Below are positions 27,660 to 37,039 of a stretch of 64,000 nt of DNA, piece by piece; position 1 is the stretch's first letter, and every line of letters begins with the position of its first letter. The notes beneath the pieces are model-generated. The model did not search any database and was not told where the DNA came from. It saw only the letters and a list, made by a program, of their open reading frames with translations. Location of the stretch: the NCBI GenBank assembly GCA_037444685.1, contig JBBILX010000001.1, forward strand, positions 248,001 to 312,000, written 5' to 3'. The DNA comes from UBA964 sp037444685. Its GTDB lineage: Bacteria; Pseudomonadota; Gammaproteobacteria; Steroidobacterales; Steroidobacteraceae. The translations under genes and the position numbers were made by a program.

Positions 27660-29546
27660 ATGCCTGACGTGTTGTCCACCGGTCTGTCGGCGCTGCTCGC
27701 GTTTCAGCGGGCGCTCGACACGACCAGTCACAATATTGCAAATGCGAACTCGCCAGGCTACGTCCGCCAACGCACCGAGTTCGGCGCGCGCGAGCCGCAA
27801 GCATTCGGCAACGGGTGGGTCGGTCGCGGCGTCGATGTACTGACCATCACGCGCCAGTACGACCAGTTCCTCGTCGAGCAGGCACGCGGCTCCGCGAGCA
27901 GTTCCGCGAGTCTCGAAACGTTTGCGGCGCTCGCCGAAAGGGTCAACAACCTCTTCGGCGACAGCGGCAACGGGCTCGCCGCGACGATGCAGCGGCTGCA
28001 GTCTGCCTTGCAGGGCGTGGCGACCGAGCCCACCTCGATCCCGGCGCGGCAGGTGCTGATAGGCGAGGCGCGCGGCGTCGTCGACCGGTTCGCGTTCTTC
28101 GACGGCCGGCTGCGCGCGCTCGAGACCGAGACCGAACTGCGGCTCGACGTCGAGATCGACGAGGTCAATGGCCTGGCTGCAGGCATTGCCCGTCTGAACC
28201 GCGAGATCGCCACGGGCTTCGCCGCGACCGGCCAGCCGCCGAACGACCTGCTCGACGAGCGCGACCGACTGCTGGACCGCCTCGCGACGAGACTCCATGT
28301 CACGCTGGTGCCGCAGGACGGCATGGTCGTCAACGTCTTCGTCGGGCGTGGGCAGGCGCTCGTGCTGAATCAGGGTGCCGCGCGCCTCGAGACGCGGCCT
28401 GACGGATTCGACGCCACGCGCTCCAACGTGGTGCTCGTATCGGACCAGGGCGTCGCCGATGTCACGGCCGCCGTGACCGGTGGGTCGATCGGTGGCCTGC
28501 TCGATTTCCGGCGGGAGTTTCTCGATGCGACGCGCAATGCGCTCGGCCGGATTGCGGTCGGAGTGGCCGAGTCCCTGAACGCCCAGCATCGAGCCGGGCA
28601 GGACCTCGTCGGGGATGCCGGCGGCGATCTGTTCCGGATCGGGCCGGTCGGCGTCAGCCCGAACGGCGCCAACGCGGGCAGCGCCACGCTGGCGGTCGGC
28701 CGCTCGCCGGTCTCGGCACTGACCGGTGCCGACTACGAGCTCGAGTTCGGTGGTGGCGGCTGGAGCCTGAGGCGCTTCGATACGGGCGCGACGGTGTCCC
28801 TGTCGGGGGCCGGTACGCTGGGAGACCCTTTGCGCGCGGACGGCCTCGAGATCGTCGTCAACGGTACTGCGGCAATAGGCGACCGCTTCCTGATCCGCCC
28901 GACACGCGAGGCCATTGCCGGCCTTGCCTTCACCATCGCCGATCCGACCCGCATCGCTGCCGGCGTGCCGATCCGCGCCGAGGCGCTGGCTGGCAATAGC
29001 GGCGCGGCGACCACGACCTCGGGCGAGGTCATCGATCCGGACCATCCGCAACTGCGCGCGACGGTGGACATCGAGTTCCTGACGCCGACGACCTACTCGG
29101 TCAACGGCTCGGGCAGCTTCGGCTTCACGAGCGGAGCGCCGATCGAGATCAACGGCTGGCGCATCGTCATCTCCGGCAATCCCGCGCCCGGCGATCGCTT
29201 CCGGGTCGCGGACAACGCGACCGGTGTCGGCGATAACCGCAATGCGCTGGCGCTGGCCGGTTCCCTGGGCCGCAAGCTGTTCGATAGCGGAGCGGTTTCG
29301 CTCAACGGCGCCGTCGCCCGTCTGACGAGCGACGTCGGATCGATGACGAAGCGCACGCAGATGAGCCGCGACGCGGAGCAACTCGTCTACGCGGAGGCAC
29401 TCAAGGCGCGCGAAAACGCCAATGGCGTCAACCTCGACGAGGAGGCGGCGAATCTGCTGCGCTACCAGCAGGCCTATCAGGCGGCAGCGCAGCTCGTGCG
29501 AATCGCCGGTCAGATGTTCGACACCCTGCTCGACGCGACCCGTTGA
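27660..29546 (+). CDS. flgK: Hook-filament junction protein FlgK (HAP1)
   Basis: This 628-residue protein forms the first junction zone between hook and filament. The N-terminus PDVLSTGLSALLAFQRALDT is followed by SHNIANANSPGYVRQRTEFG. The conserved block VNGLAAGIARLNREIATGF and LLDERDRLLDRLA follow. The C-terminal end GVNLDEEAANLLRYQQAYQA and AQLVRIAGQMFDTLLDA is diagnostic. The 54-base gap from flgJ and a sigma-28 site suggest late expression. Confidence 0.96.
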   Translation: MPDVLSTGLSALLAFQRALDTTSHNIANANSPGYVRQRTEFGAREPQAFGNGWVGRGVDVLTITRQYDQFLVEQARGSASSSASLETFAALAERVNNLFGDSGNGLAATMQRLQSALQGVATEPTSIPARQVLIGEARGVVDRFAFFDGRLRALETETELRLDVEIDEVNGLAAGIARLNREIATGFAATGQPPNDLLDERDRLLDRLATRLHVTLVPQDGMVVNVFVGRGQALVLNQGAARLETRPDGFDATRSNVVLVSDQGVADVTAAVTGGSIGGLLDFRREFLDATRNALGRIAVGVAESLNAQHRAGQDLVGDAGGDLFRIGPVGVSPNGANAGSATLAVGRSPVSALTGADYELEFGGGGWSLRRFDTGATVSLSGAGTLGDPLRADGLEIVVNGTAAIGDRFLIRPTREAIAGLAFTIADPTRIAAGVPIRAEALAGNSGAATTTSGEVIDPDHPQLRATVDIEFLTPTTYSVNGSGSFGFTSGAPIEINGWRIVISGNPAPGDRFRVADNATGVGDNRNALALAGSLGRKLFDSGAVSLNGAVARLTSDVGSMTKRTQMSRDAEQLVYAEALKARENANGVNLDEEAANLLRYQQAYQAAAQLVRIAGQMFDTLLDATR

Positions 29547-29571
29547 CGGGCAGACTCACGAGGGCCAGGAG

Positions 29572-30765
29572 ATGAGAGTTGCCACGAGCACGATACAGCA
29601 GGCAGCCCTGAGCGGCATGCTGCGCCAGCAGGCCATGCTCGCGCGCACCCAGAACGAGGTGGCGAGCGGCCGGCGCGTGCAGGCGCCCGCCGACGACCCG
29701 GTCGCCGCAGCGCGCATCGCCGAGCTCGAGCGGATGCTCGCCGAGAACGGCCGCTACGCCGCCAACGCCGACGCGTTGACCAACCGCCTCAGCTACGCGG
29801 AGCGCGCGATCGCCGACGCGTCCCTGGCGCTGCAGCGGCTGCAGGAACTCGCGCTGCAGGCCAACAACGGCATCGTGGACATCAACGCGCGCCGCATGAT
29901 CGCGGCCGAGATGCGGACGCGCGCCGCCGAGATCGTCGACATCGCCAATCGCCAGGACGTCAACGGCGAGTATCTGTTCGCGGGCTTCCGCAGCTCCACG
30001 CGTCCGTTCGAGCGCACCCCGACTGGCGTCGAGTTCCGTGGCGACGCGGCGAACCGTTACGTGCAGGCGGACGTCGCGCAGTTCATTTCCCATGGCCACT
30101 CGGGGGCCGAGGTGTTCGTCGAGATCCCCGCAGGCAATGGCACGTTCACGACGGCCGTGGCGGGCGCGAACGCCGGCACCGGCATCGTCGACCCCGGCTC
30201 GCTGCTCGATCCGGGTGCCTGGATCGCGGACGACTACGACATCGTCTTCACGACGCCGTCGACCTACGAAATCCGGGACTCGGCCAACGCGCTCGTGCAG
30301 ACCGGGACGTTCCAGAGCGATGCCGAGATCGCCTTTCGTGGCATCTCGGTGCGCATCAGCGGTGCTCCGGCGACTGGCGACCGTTTCGAGGTTCGGCCGG
30401 CCGGAACGCGCGATCTGTTCGCGGCGCTCGATGAACTGATCGCCACGGTCGAGTCGGCCACGGTCACCGCGCCCGAGCGCGCGCGTTTCGGCTCGCAGAT
30501 GGCCGCCTCGATCGCGCAGATCGGCGTGAGCCTCGACCATCTCGCGAAGATTCGCGCCGAGGTGGGCGCGCGGCTCAACGCCGTGGAAACCAGCAACACC
30601 GCCCGGCAGGATCTCGAGGTCGAGGCGCGTGCCGTGCTGTCGAGCCTCAGGGATGTCGACTACGCAGAAGCCATCACGCGGATGAACCAGCAGCTCGTCG
30701 GGTTGCAGGCTGCGCAGCAGTCCTACGCCCGGATCGCGCGGCTGAGTCTGTTCGACTATCTGTGA
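29572..30765 (+). CDS. flgL: Hook-filament junction protein FlgL (HAP3)
   Basis: This 397-residue protein joins FlgK to flagellin. The start MRVATSTIQQAALSGMLRQQ with QNEVASGRRVQAPADDPVAA is the FlgL signature. The central insert (about 170-290) is variable. The C-terminal helix RDVDYAEAITRMNQQLVGLQ then AAQQSYARIARLSLFDYL resembles flagellin ends. SD CAGGAG directly precedes the ATG; the upstream open frame is flgK shadow. Confidence 0.95.
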   Translation: MRVATSTIQQAALSGMLRQQAMLARTQNEVASGRRVQAPADDPVAAARIAELERMLAENGRYAANADALTNRLSYAERAIADASLALQRLQELALQANNGIVDINARRMIAAEMRTRAAEIVDIANRQDVNGEYLFAGFRSSTRPFERTPTGVEFRGDAANRYVQADVAQFISHGHSGAEVFVEIPAGNGTFTTAVAGANAGTGIVDPGSLLDPGAWIADDYDIVFTTPSTYEIRDSANALVQTGTFQSDAEIAFRGISVRISGAPATGDRFEVRPAGTRDLFAALDELIATVESATVTAPERARFGSQMAASIAQIGVSLDHLAKIRAEVGARLNAVETSNTARQDLEVEARAVLSSLRDVDYAEAITRMNQQLVGLQAAQQSYARIARLSLFDYL

Positions 30766-30802
30766 TCGGGGTCGCAGTTCGCGCGGCAAGGCCGCGCCGA
30801 CC

Positions 30803-30829
30803 TCAAGTCGGCCCGGGCAGGTCCGATAC
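30803..30829 (+). promoter_or_regulatory. Sigma-28 (FliA) promoter of fliC
   Basis: TCAAG (30803-30807), a 14-base spacer and TCCGATAC (30822-30829) lie in the 159-base flgL-fliC gap. The predicted start near 30836 gives a leader of about 90 bases. The -10 box differs from the flgM/flgK sites by one base. Confidence 0.85.
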
Positions 30830-30924
30830 AGGGGTCAGAGAGAGGCGCTGGGAATCCAGGCTGGCTCGATCTCACGACGGCTCCGGGCGGTCCGGAGCAG
30901 GAACCAACACCAGGAGTTTGCTCC

Positions 30925-32340
30925 ATGCCCCAAGTCATTAACACGAACGTGATGTCGCTGAATGCCCAGCGCAATCTGTCGACGTCCGGCAGCTCGCTCG
31001 CCACGGCACTGCAGCGTCTGTCGTCGGGTCTGCGCATCAACAGCGCCAAGGACGACGCGGCGGGCCTCGCGATCAGCGAGCGCTTCACCACGCAGATCCG
31101 CGGCCTGAACCAGGCCGTGCGCAATGCCAGCGACGGCATCTCGCTGTCGCAGACGGCCGAAGGCGCGCTGGCCTCGGTCGGCAACAACCTGCAGCGCATT
31201 CGTGAGCTGGCCGTGCAGTCGGCCAACTCGACCAACAGCGCCTCTGACCGCGCCGCGCTGCAGCAGGAGGTCTCGCAGTTGATCGCCGAGATCGACCGGG
31301 TCGCGACGCAGACGCAGTTCAACGGCCTCAATCTGCTCGATGGCAGCTTCTCGGCGCAGCAGTTCCAGGTCGGCGCCAATGCGGGGCAGACGATCACGAT
31401 CTCGGCGATCGCCAGCGCCCGCTCGAGTGCGCTGGGCCAGTTCCAGGGCTTCCAGCTCACGAACCAGTCCATCGGCACTGCGACCGACACCGCGGCTGCC
31501 AAGAGCGTGACGGTGGGTGGCACGACCTACTCGCTCGGCACGATCGCCAACGACGCCAAGGCGCTCGCGGCGGCGATCAACTCCGCGGGCGTCGCCGGCA
31601 TGTCCGCGAGTGCCAATGCGACCTCCGTGGCCGCGGGCACCTCGGCCGACAACGCGACGGCCAGCGGCAACGCGACGCTGACGCTCAACGGCATCGCGAT
31701 CACGATCGCCGGCGTCGACGGCAACCTCGCGCAGAATCGCGCCAACGCGGTGGCGGCGATCAACGCCCAGTCGTCGGTGACCGGGGTGGTGGCGAGCGAT
31801 ACCGGCTCGGGCGTGGCCCTGACCGCGGCCGACGGCCGGAACATCACTTTCTCGTATGCGGCGGGCGGGTTCACGGGCTCGGCACTCGCCGACTTCGGCC
31901 TCACGGCGGCGGGCACCTACGGCGCGACGATCAACGTGACCTACCGGGCGCCGGCGGGCATCACCGGCAACGTGACCTGGACCGGTGCCTTCAACCCCGG
32001 TCCGAATGCGATCGCCGCGACGGGCACAGCCGTCTCCGCCGTCGACATCTCGACGCTCGCCGGGGCCAATGCCGCGATCAGTGCGATCGACGTGGCGCTG
32101 ACGGCGGTCAACTCCAGCCGCGCGTCGCTCGGCGCGATCCAGAACCGCTTCGAATCGACGATCGCGAACCTGCAGACCACCGCCGAGAACCTCTCGGCGT
32201 CCCGGTCGCGGATCCTCGACGCCGATTTCGCGGAGGAGACGGCGCAGTTGACCCGCGCCCAGATCCTGCAGCAGGCGGGCACCGCGATTCTGGCGCAGGC
32301 GAACGCCGTGCCCCAGAACGTCCTGACCCTGCTGCGGTGA
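30925..32340 (+). CDS. fliC: Flagellin
   Basis: This 471-residue filament subunit has both conserved ends. The N-terminal D0/D1 part has PQVINTNVMSLNAQRNLSTS and SSGLRINSAKDDAAGLAISE. The C-terminal D0/D1 part has DADFAEETAQLTRAQILQQA and AILAQANAVPQNVLTLLR. The variable centre (about 175-380) is rich in Ala, Thr and Gly and includes a hook-IN-like segment after SVTVGGTTYSLGTIANDAKA. Only one flagellin gene is present in the window. It has its own sigma-28 promoter and is followed by a strong hairpin. Confidence 0.97.
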   Translation: MPQVINTNVMSLNAQRNLSTSGSSLATALQRLSSGLRINSAKDDAAGLAISERFTTQIRGLNQAVRNASDGISLSQTAEGALASVGNNLQRIRELAVQSANSTNSASDRAALQQEVSQLIAEIDRVATQTQFNGLNLLDGSFSAQQFQVGANAGQTITISAIASARSSALGQFQGFQLTNQSIGTATDTAAAKSVTVGGTTYSLGTIANDAKALAAAINSAGVAGMSASANATSVAAGTSADNATASGNATLTLNGIAITIAGVDGNLAQNRANAVAAINAQSSVTGVVASDTGSGVALTAADGRNITFSYAAGGFTGSALADFGLTAAGTYGATINVTYRAPAGITGNVTWTGAFNPGPNAIAATGTAVSAVDISTLAGANAAISAIDVALTAVNSSRASLGAIQNRFESTIANLQTTAENLSASRSRILDADFAEETAQLTRAQILQQAGTAILAQANAVPQNVLTLLR

Positions 32341-32394
32341 TGGACGGCTGAGACTGCGATGGCCACGCTCCGCTGGAGCTGGCGAATCGAAACG

Positions 32395-32432
32395 GCGGGC
32401 GACGGCCTCGGCAGAGGCCGTCGTCCGCCCGC
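32395..32432 (+). terminator. GC-rich hairpin after fliC
   Basis: GACGGCCTC (32401-32409) pairs with GAGGCCGTC (32414-32422) around the loop GGCA. An outer helix GCGGGC (32395-32400) pairs with GCCCGC (32427-32432) with a 4-base bulge. No T-run follows, so it may attenuate or stabilise the fliC mRNA 3' end rather than terminate fully; reading on into flaG-fliD is possible. Confidence 0.5.
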
Positions 32433-32452
32433 ATTGACGTGACGGGGGCCTC

Positions 32453-32836
32453 ATGAACGTAGCTCCGCTCGGCAGCCCGACACCCGTCCCCGCGATCGGG
32501 GAAGGGCGGCGATCCGCGACGCCGGTGGACGGCGGCGCCGTACCGGGCGCTGCACCCGCTGCGCCCCCCGTGACCCGCGAGGAACGCGCGACTCTGCTCG
32601 AACGTGCCCGCACGGCGGCGCAGCAGATCGAGTCCTTCGTCCGCAGCCAGGGTCGCAACCTCGAGTTCCGCGTCGACGATGCGACCGGCGTCGTCGTGGT
32701 CCGGGTGCGCGACGCGCGTACTGGCGAGGTGATCCGCCAGATTCCGAACGAGGCTGCGCTACGCTTCGCCGAGCGTCTCGCGCGCGCCGCGCCCGACGAA
32801 GGCGCGGCCAGCCTGCTGCTCGATGAGATGGTGTGA
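32453..32836 (+). CDS. flaG: FlaG family protein
   Basis: This 127-residue protein has a disordered Pro/Ala-rich N-terminus (1-40) and a C-terminal FlaG domain with FVRSQGRNLEFRVDDATGVV and VRVRDARTGEVIRQIPNEAA. FlaG is linked to filament length control in polarly flagellated bacteria; the mechanism is not well defined. It sits between fliC and fliD, the usual position in pseudomonads and relatives, 3 bases before fliD. Confidence 0.9.
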   Translation: MNVAPLGSPTPVPAIGEGRRSATPVDGGAVPGAAPAAPPVTREERATLLERARTAAQQIESFVRSQGRNLEFRVDDATGVVVVRVRDARTGEVIRQIPNEAALRFAERLARAAPDEGAASLLLDEMV

Positions 32837-32839
32837 CCC

Positions 32840-34210
32840 ATGCCCGTGATCCAGTCGCCAGGGCTCAGTTCCGGCATCGACATCAACGGCCTCGTCGCCC
32901 AGCTCGTCGCGGCGGAGCGCGCTCCCGCCGAGCAGCGGCTCAGCCGCCAGCAGGCCCGAGTGGACGCGCAGGTGTCGGCACTCGGGCAACTGCGCGGCGC
33001 GTTGTCGACGCTGCAGTCGACCTTGACTCCCTTGCGCACAGTCGGCGCATTCCAGACCCGCGCCGCGACCAGCTCGGACCGCTCGGTCTTCGAGGCCACG
33101 GTCACCCCCAACGCCGCGCAGGGCACCCACTCGGTCGAGGTCGACCGACTGGCCTCGGCGCAGCGGCTGGTGTCGGCAGCGTTCAGCGGTGGCAGCGGCA
33201 GTGCGGTCGGCACCGGGACCCTCACGCTGTCGCTCGGCGCGACGTCATTTCAGGTCTCGGTGGCCGAGGGCAGCGAGTCGCTGGCCGCCATCCGCGATGC
33301 GATCAACGCCGCCGCCGATAATCCCGGCATCCAGGCCAGCATCATCACGGCTGGCGATGGTGCGCGACTGATCCTGGCCTCGCGTCAGACCGGCGCGGCA
33401 AACACGATGCGGATCACGGCGAGCGGTGGGGACGGGGGTCTCAACGCTCTGGTCTACGATCCGGGCAATGTCACCAACCTCACGGAGCTGTCGGCCGCGC
33501 AGGATGCACGCGTCCTGATCGAGGGCTTCGAGGTCACGAGCTCGACCAACTCGATCTCGGGCGCGATCGAGGGCGTCACACTGAACCTGCTGGCCGCCGA
33601 GCCCGGCAGCGTCAAGACGCTGACCGTCAGCAACGATACGACTCAGGCGCTCGAGAAGATCCGCAAGTTCGTCGCCGACTTCAACACGGCAGCGACCACG
33701 ATGGCCAAGCTCCGTGCCTTCGATCCGGCGACCCGCGTCGGGGGCCCGCTGCTCGGCGACGCCATGTTGCGCGGGATCGAGGCAGCACTTCGGCGCGAGA
33801 TCTCGAACCGCGTCGAAGCTGCGACGGCGCCCTATGACACGCTCGCGGGAGTCGGCATCACGACCCAGTCGGACGGCACGCTGAAGCTCGACGAGACGCG
33901 GCTGTCGAACGCGCTGCGCAACGGCTTCGACGTGGTGGGACGGCTGTTCGGCAGTGAGAATGGCGTCGCGGCGCGACTGTACGGCATTGTCGACGCGGCC
34001 ATCCGCGCCGATGGCCAGGTGACCACGAGAACGGAGCGGCTGCAGCGCGACAAGCGCGCGATCGACCAGGATCGGGCCGCGCTCGATCGCAGGATGGAGT
34101 CCGTGGAGCGCCGCTACCGCGCGCAGTTCATTGCGATGGACACCTTGCTCTCGCAGTTGCAGTCCACGGGCAGCTACCTGGCGCAGCAGCTGACGCAGAA
34201 GCCCGGCTGA
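32840..34210 (+). CDS. fliD: Filament-capping protein FliD (HAP2)
   Basis: This 456-residue protein caps the filament and catalyses flagellin insertion. The N-terminus QSPGLSSGIDINGLVAQLVA is the FliD_N signature, and the C-terminal FliD_C region has TLAGVGITTQSDGTLKLDET and the closing coiled coil RMESVERRYRAQFIAMDTLL with SQLQSTGSYLAQQL. The central domains are variable. It is followed by its usual partners fliS and fliT. Confidence 0.95.
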   Translation: MPVIQSPGLSSGIDINGLVAQLVAAERAPAEQRLSRQQARVDAQVSALGQLRGALSTLQSTLTPLRTVGAFQTRAATSSDRSVFEATVTPNAAQGTHSVEVDRLASAQRLVSAAFSGGSGSAVGTGTLTLSLGATSFQVSVAEGSESLAAIRDAINAAADNPGIQASIITAGDGARLILASRQTGAANTMRITASGGDGGLNALVYDPGNVTNLTELSAAQDARVLIEGFEVTSSTNSISGAIEGVTLNLLAAEPGSVKTLTVSNDTTQALEKIRKFVADFNTAATTMAKLRAFDPATRVGGPLLGDAMLRGIEAALRREISNRVEAATAPYDTLAGVGITTQSDGTLKLDETRLSNALRNGFDVVGRLFGSENGVAARLYGIVDAAIRADGQVTTRTERLQRDKRAIDQDRAALDRRMESVERRYRAQFIAMDTLLSQLQSTGSYLAQQLTQKPG

Positions 34211-34281
34211 GCGGGCCGGGCTCAACTTCGTCGCGCGCGGGCCGTTACAGGACCAGGAGCGACGGAGTCGGAGTCCAGCGC

Positions 34282-34701
34282 ATGAGCCCGCAGTCCAGAG
34301 CATCGATGCTCGCCGCGTATCGAAGCGTGGCCACGCATGGCGGCGTGGCGGCGGCCGATCCGCACCAGCTGATCCTGATGCTGCTGGAGGGGGCACTCGA
34401 GCGCCTGGCCAAGGCGCGTGGCTGCCTCGAACGCGGCGCGCCGGCCGAGAAGACCCAGCACGTCAGCCGGGCCTTGGCCATCGTCGGCGAACTGCACGCC
34501 TCGCTCGATCCGACCCAGGGTCCGATCGCCGAGAGGCTCGACTCGCTCTATGACTACATCGCGCGTCAGCTGCTGCGCGCACACGTCGACCACGATCCGC
34601 GCCTGATCGATTCGCTGAGCGGTCTGCTCGGCGAGATACGCGCCGCATGGGTGGCGATCCCGGTGCCGGAGCGCTCGCGGGCGCAAGCGAGCCGCCGCTG
34701 A
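34282..34701 (+). CDS. fliS: Flagellin-specific chaperone FliS
   Basis: This 139-residue helical protein binds the C-terminus of flagellin in the cytoplasm and delivers it for export. It has YRSVATHGGVAAADPHQLIL then MLLEGALERLAKARG, the FliS core, and LDSLYDYIARQLLRAHVDHD. The start at 34282 is an ATG preceded by a GGAG-containing leader. The stop overlaps the next ATG (TGATG). Confidence 0.94.
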   Translation: MSPQSRASMLAAYRSVATHGGVAAADPHQLILMLLEGALERLAKARGCLERGAPAEKTQHVSRALAIVGELHASLDPTQGPIAERLDSLYDYIARQLLRAHVDHDPRLIDSLSGLLGEIRAAWVAIPVPERSRAQASRR

Positions 34702-34982
34702 TGGCTGCCGCGTCGCGCGCTGCGCTCACACCACGGCAGCGTTTCGTCGCCCGCTCCATCATCGCCAGCACGCAGCGCGTGGTCGACGCGGCGCTCGCGC
34801 GCCGCTGGCAGCGCCTCCCGGCGCTGCTGGCGGAGCGACGCTCGCTGCTTGCACAGCTGCATGCGCTGCGGGAGGACGCCGGCGAGGTGTGCTGCTTCGA
34901 GGCCCTGCGGGCGGCGGTGAGCGAGTCCGACCGGTTGGTGGACGGGATGATTCGCTGCGCGATGCGCGACCGGCGGGGTTGA
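34701..34982 (+). CDS. fliT: FliT-like flagellar export chaperone
   Basis: A 93-residue, entirely helical and Arg/Leu-rich protein directly coupled to fliS through a TGATG overlap. FliT in other bacteria binds FliD and is poorly conserved in sequence. The pattern VVDAALARRWQRLPALLAER with a following RRSLLAQLHALRED-type helix fits FliT, and the position after fliS supports it. I see no diagnostic motif, so this is a context call. The next gene starts 4 bases later. Confidence 0.6.
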   Translation: MAAASRAALTPRQRFVARSIIASTQRVVDAALARRWQRLPALLAERRSLLAQLHALREDAGEVCCFEALRAAVSESDRLVDGMIRCAMRDRRG

Positions 34983-34986
34983 GGCC

Positions 34987-35553
34987 ATGGCCGACGGCGT
35001 GGACACCGTCATCCTTCACAACGAGTTGGCCTATGCCGACCAGCTGCCTGTGCGCTTTCGCGAGCAGGCGACGCCGCTCGACGCCGGAGCGGAGGCGGCG
35101 CTGGTCGAGCGAAACCTGATGCTGCTGCAGGCCTGCGCCGCACTCGAGGACCATGGTCAGCACGACAAGCCCGACGAGGATTCGCCGCATGCCGCCGACA
35201 TCATGCGCATCGACCTCAAGATCAACCTGCTGCTCGAGCTGGTGGGTCACATCGTGGCGCGCAGCCAGTCGCGGCCGCAGGCGGTGCCGGTGCGTTTCAA
35301 CGCCCACGGCATCGTCTGGCACCAGGCTCCGCCGGTGCCGGCCGACGGCAGTCGCGGGCTCGTCGAGATCCATTTGCGTGAGGCGCTGGTCGCGCCGCTG
35401 ACGCTGGCCGGTGTCGTCGCCGAGGGCGCGAGCGACGGGCATGTGAACGTCCGTTTCGAGGCCTTGCACGAATCGGTCGCCGACCAGATCGAAAAGCTCG
35501 TCTTCCGCCGCCACCGGCGACAGGTCGCCGGAGTACGGGCGACGCGTCGCTGA
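34987..35553 (+). CDS. PilZ-like domain protein of the flagellar cluster
   Basis: A 188-residue cytoplasmic protein. A long central helix IDLKINLLLELVGHIVARSQ is followed by a beta-rich part with VPVRFNAHGIVWHQ and GLVEIHLREALVAPLTLAGV, the layout of PilZ proteins in polar flagellar clusters. PilZ domains usually bind cyclic di-GMP, but neither a clear RxxxR nor a [DN]xSxxG motif is present (NAHGIVW stands where NxSxxG is expected), so it may not bind the nucleotide. It may link second messenger state to filament assembly or to the adjacent fleQ-like gene; that is inference. Confidence 0.6.
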   Translation: MADGVDTVILHNELAYADQLPVRFREQATPLDAGAEAALVERNLMLLQACAALEDHGQHDKPDEDSPHAADIMRIDLKINLLLELVGHIVARSQSRPQAVPVRFNAHGIVWHQAPPVPADGSRGLVEIHLREALVAPLTLAGVVAEGASDGHVNVRFEALHESVADQIEKLVFRRHRRQVAGVRATRR

Positions 35554-35568
35554 CGCCTAAGGTGGGGA

Positions 35569-35601
35569 AAACCCTGAAAATACAGGGTTTATCTGATTTT
35601 T
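35569..35601 (+). terminator. AT-rich hairpin between the PilZ gene and fleQ-like gene
   Basis: AAACCCTG (35569-35576) and CAGGGTTT (35583-35590) form a perfect 8-bp stem with a 6-base AAAATA loop; TTTTT follows at 35597-35601. In this GC-rich genome the AT-richness stands out. It may end the fliC-to-pilZ transcript, or be an operator of the fleQ-like gene downstream. The rest of the 181-base gap shows no gene. Confidence 0.5.
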
Positions 35602-35734
35602 CATCGTATCCCTGAATCCGGACGAAATGTGAGCGAGTTGACGCGTCGCAGCGCTGCCTCGCCGCCTACGTTCACATCGGCCTGTTGCGCGACTGGACAG
35701 AATCCGGTCCGACGAGGCCTCAGGGACGCCACTC

Positions 35735-36913
<1,179 letters not shown>

Positions 36914-36978
36914 CGGCGGAGGGCGTCGCGCTGCCATGGGCCGTGACGGGCTTCACGGCGGCAGCGGCCAGCGGCAGC

Positions 36979-36994
36979 CGGCATGTTTCTTGCT
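36979..36994 (+). promoter_or_regulatory. Sigma-54 promoter of fleR-like gene (and fliE operon)
   Basis: CGGCATGTTTCTTGCT has GG (36980-36981) and GC (36992-36993) at the exact spacing and matches [TC]GGCA[CT]-N5-TTGCT. Predicted start is near 37005. As no other promoter is evident, it may also feed fliEFGHIJK. Confidence 0.75.
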
Positions 36995-37039
36995 CCCCAG
37001 CAGTCGGAAAGGCAGTGAACCTGGCACATGGAGATTCGC

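Noticed and set aside
26949..29381. Very long open frame on the minus strand opposite flgJ-flgK
   Set aside because: It is a shadow frame caused by high GC content; the plus strand holds well-conserved FlgJ and FlgK. The same applies to long minus-strand frames opposite fliC-fliD and flhA.
33609..33637. TCAAG-N15-AACGATAC in fliD
   Set aside because: It lies in the middle of fliD, with a spacer one base longer than the other FliA sites and two mismatches in the -10 box, and no gene follows it.
35628..35643. TGTGA half-site before the fleQ-like gene, considered as a CRP/Vfr site
   Set aside because: The second half-site TCACA is absent at the required N6 spacing.
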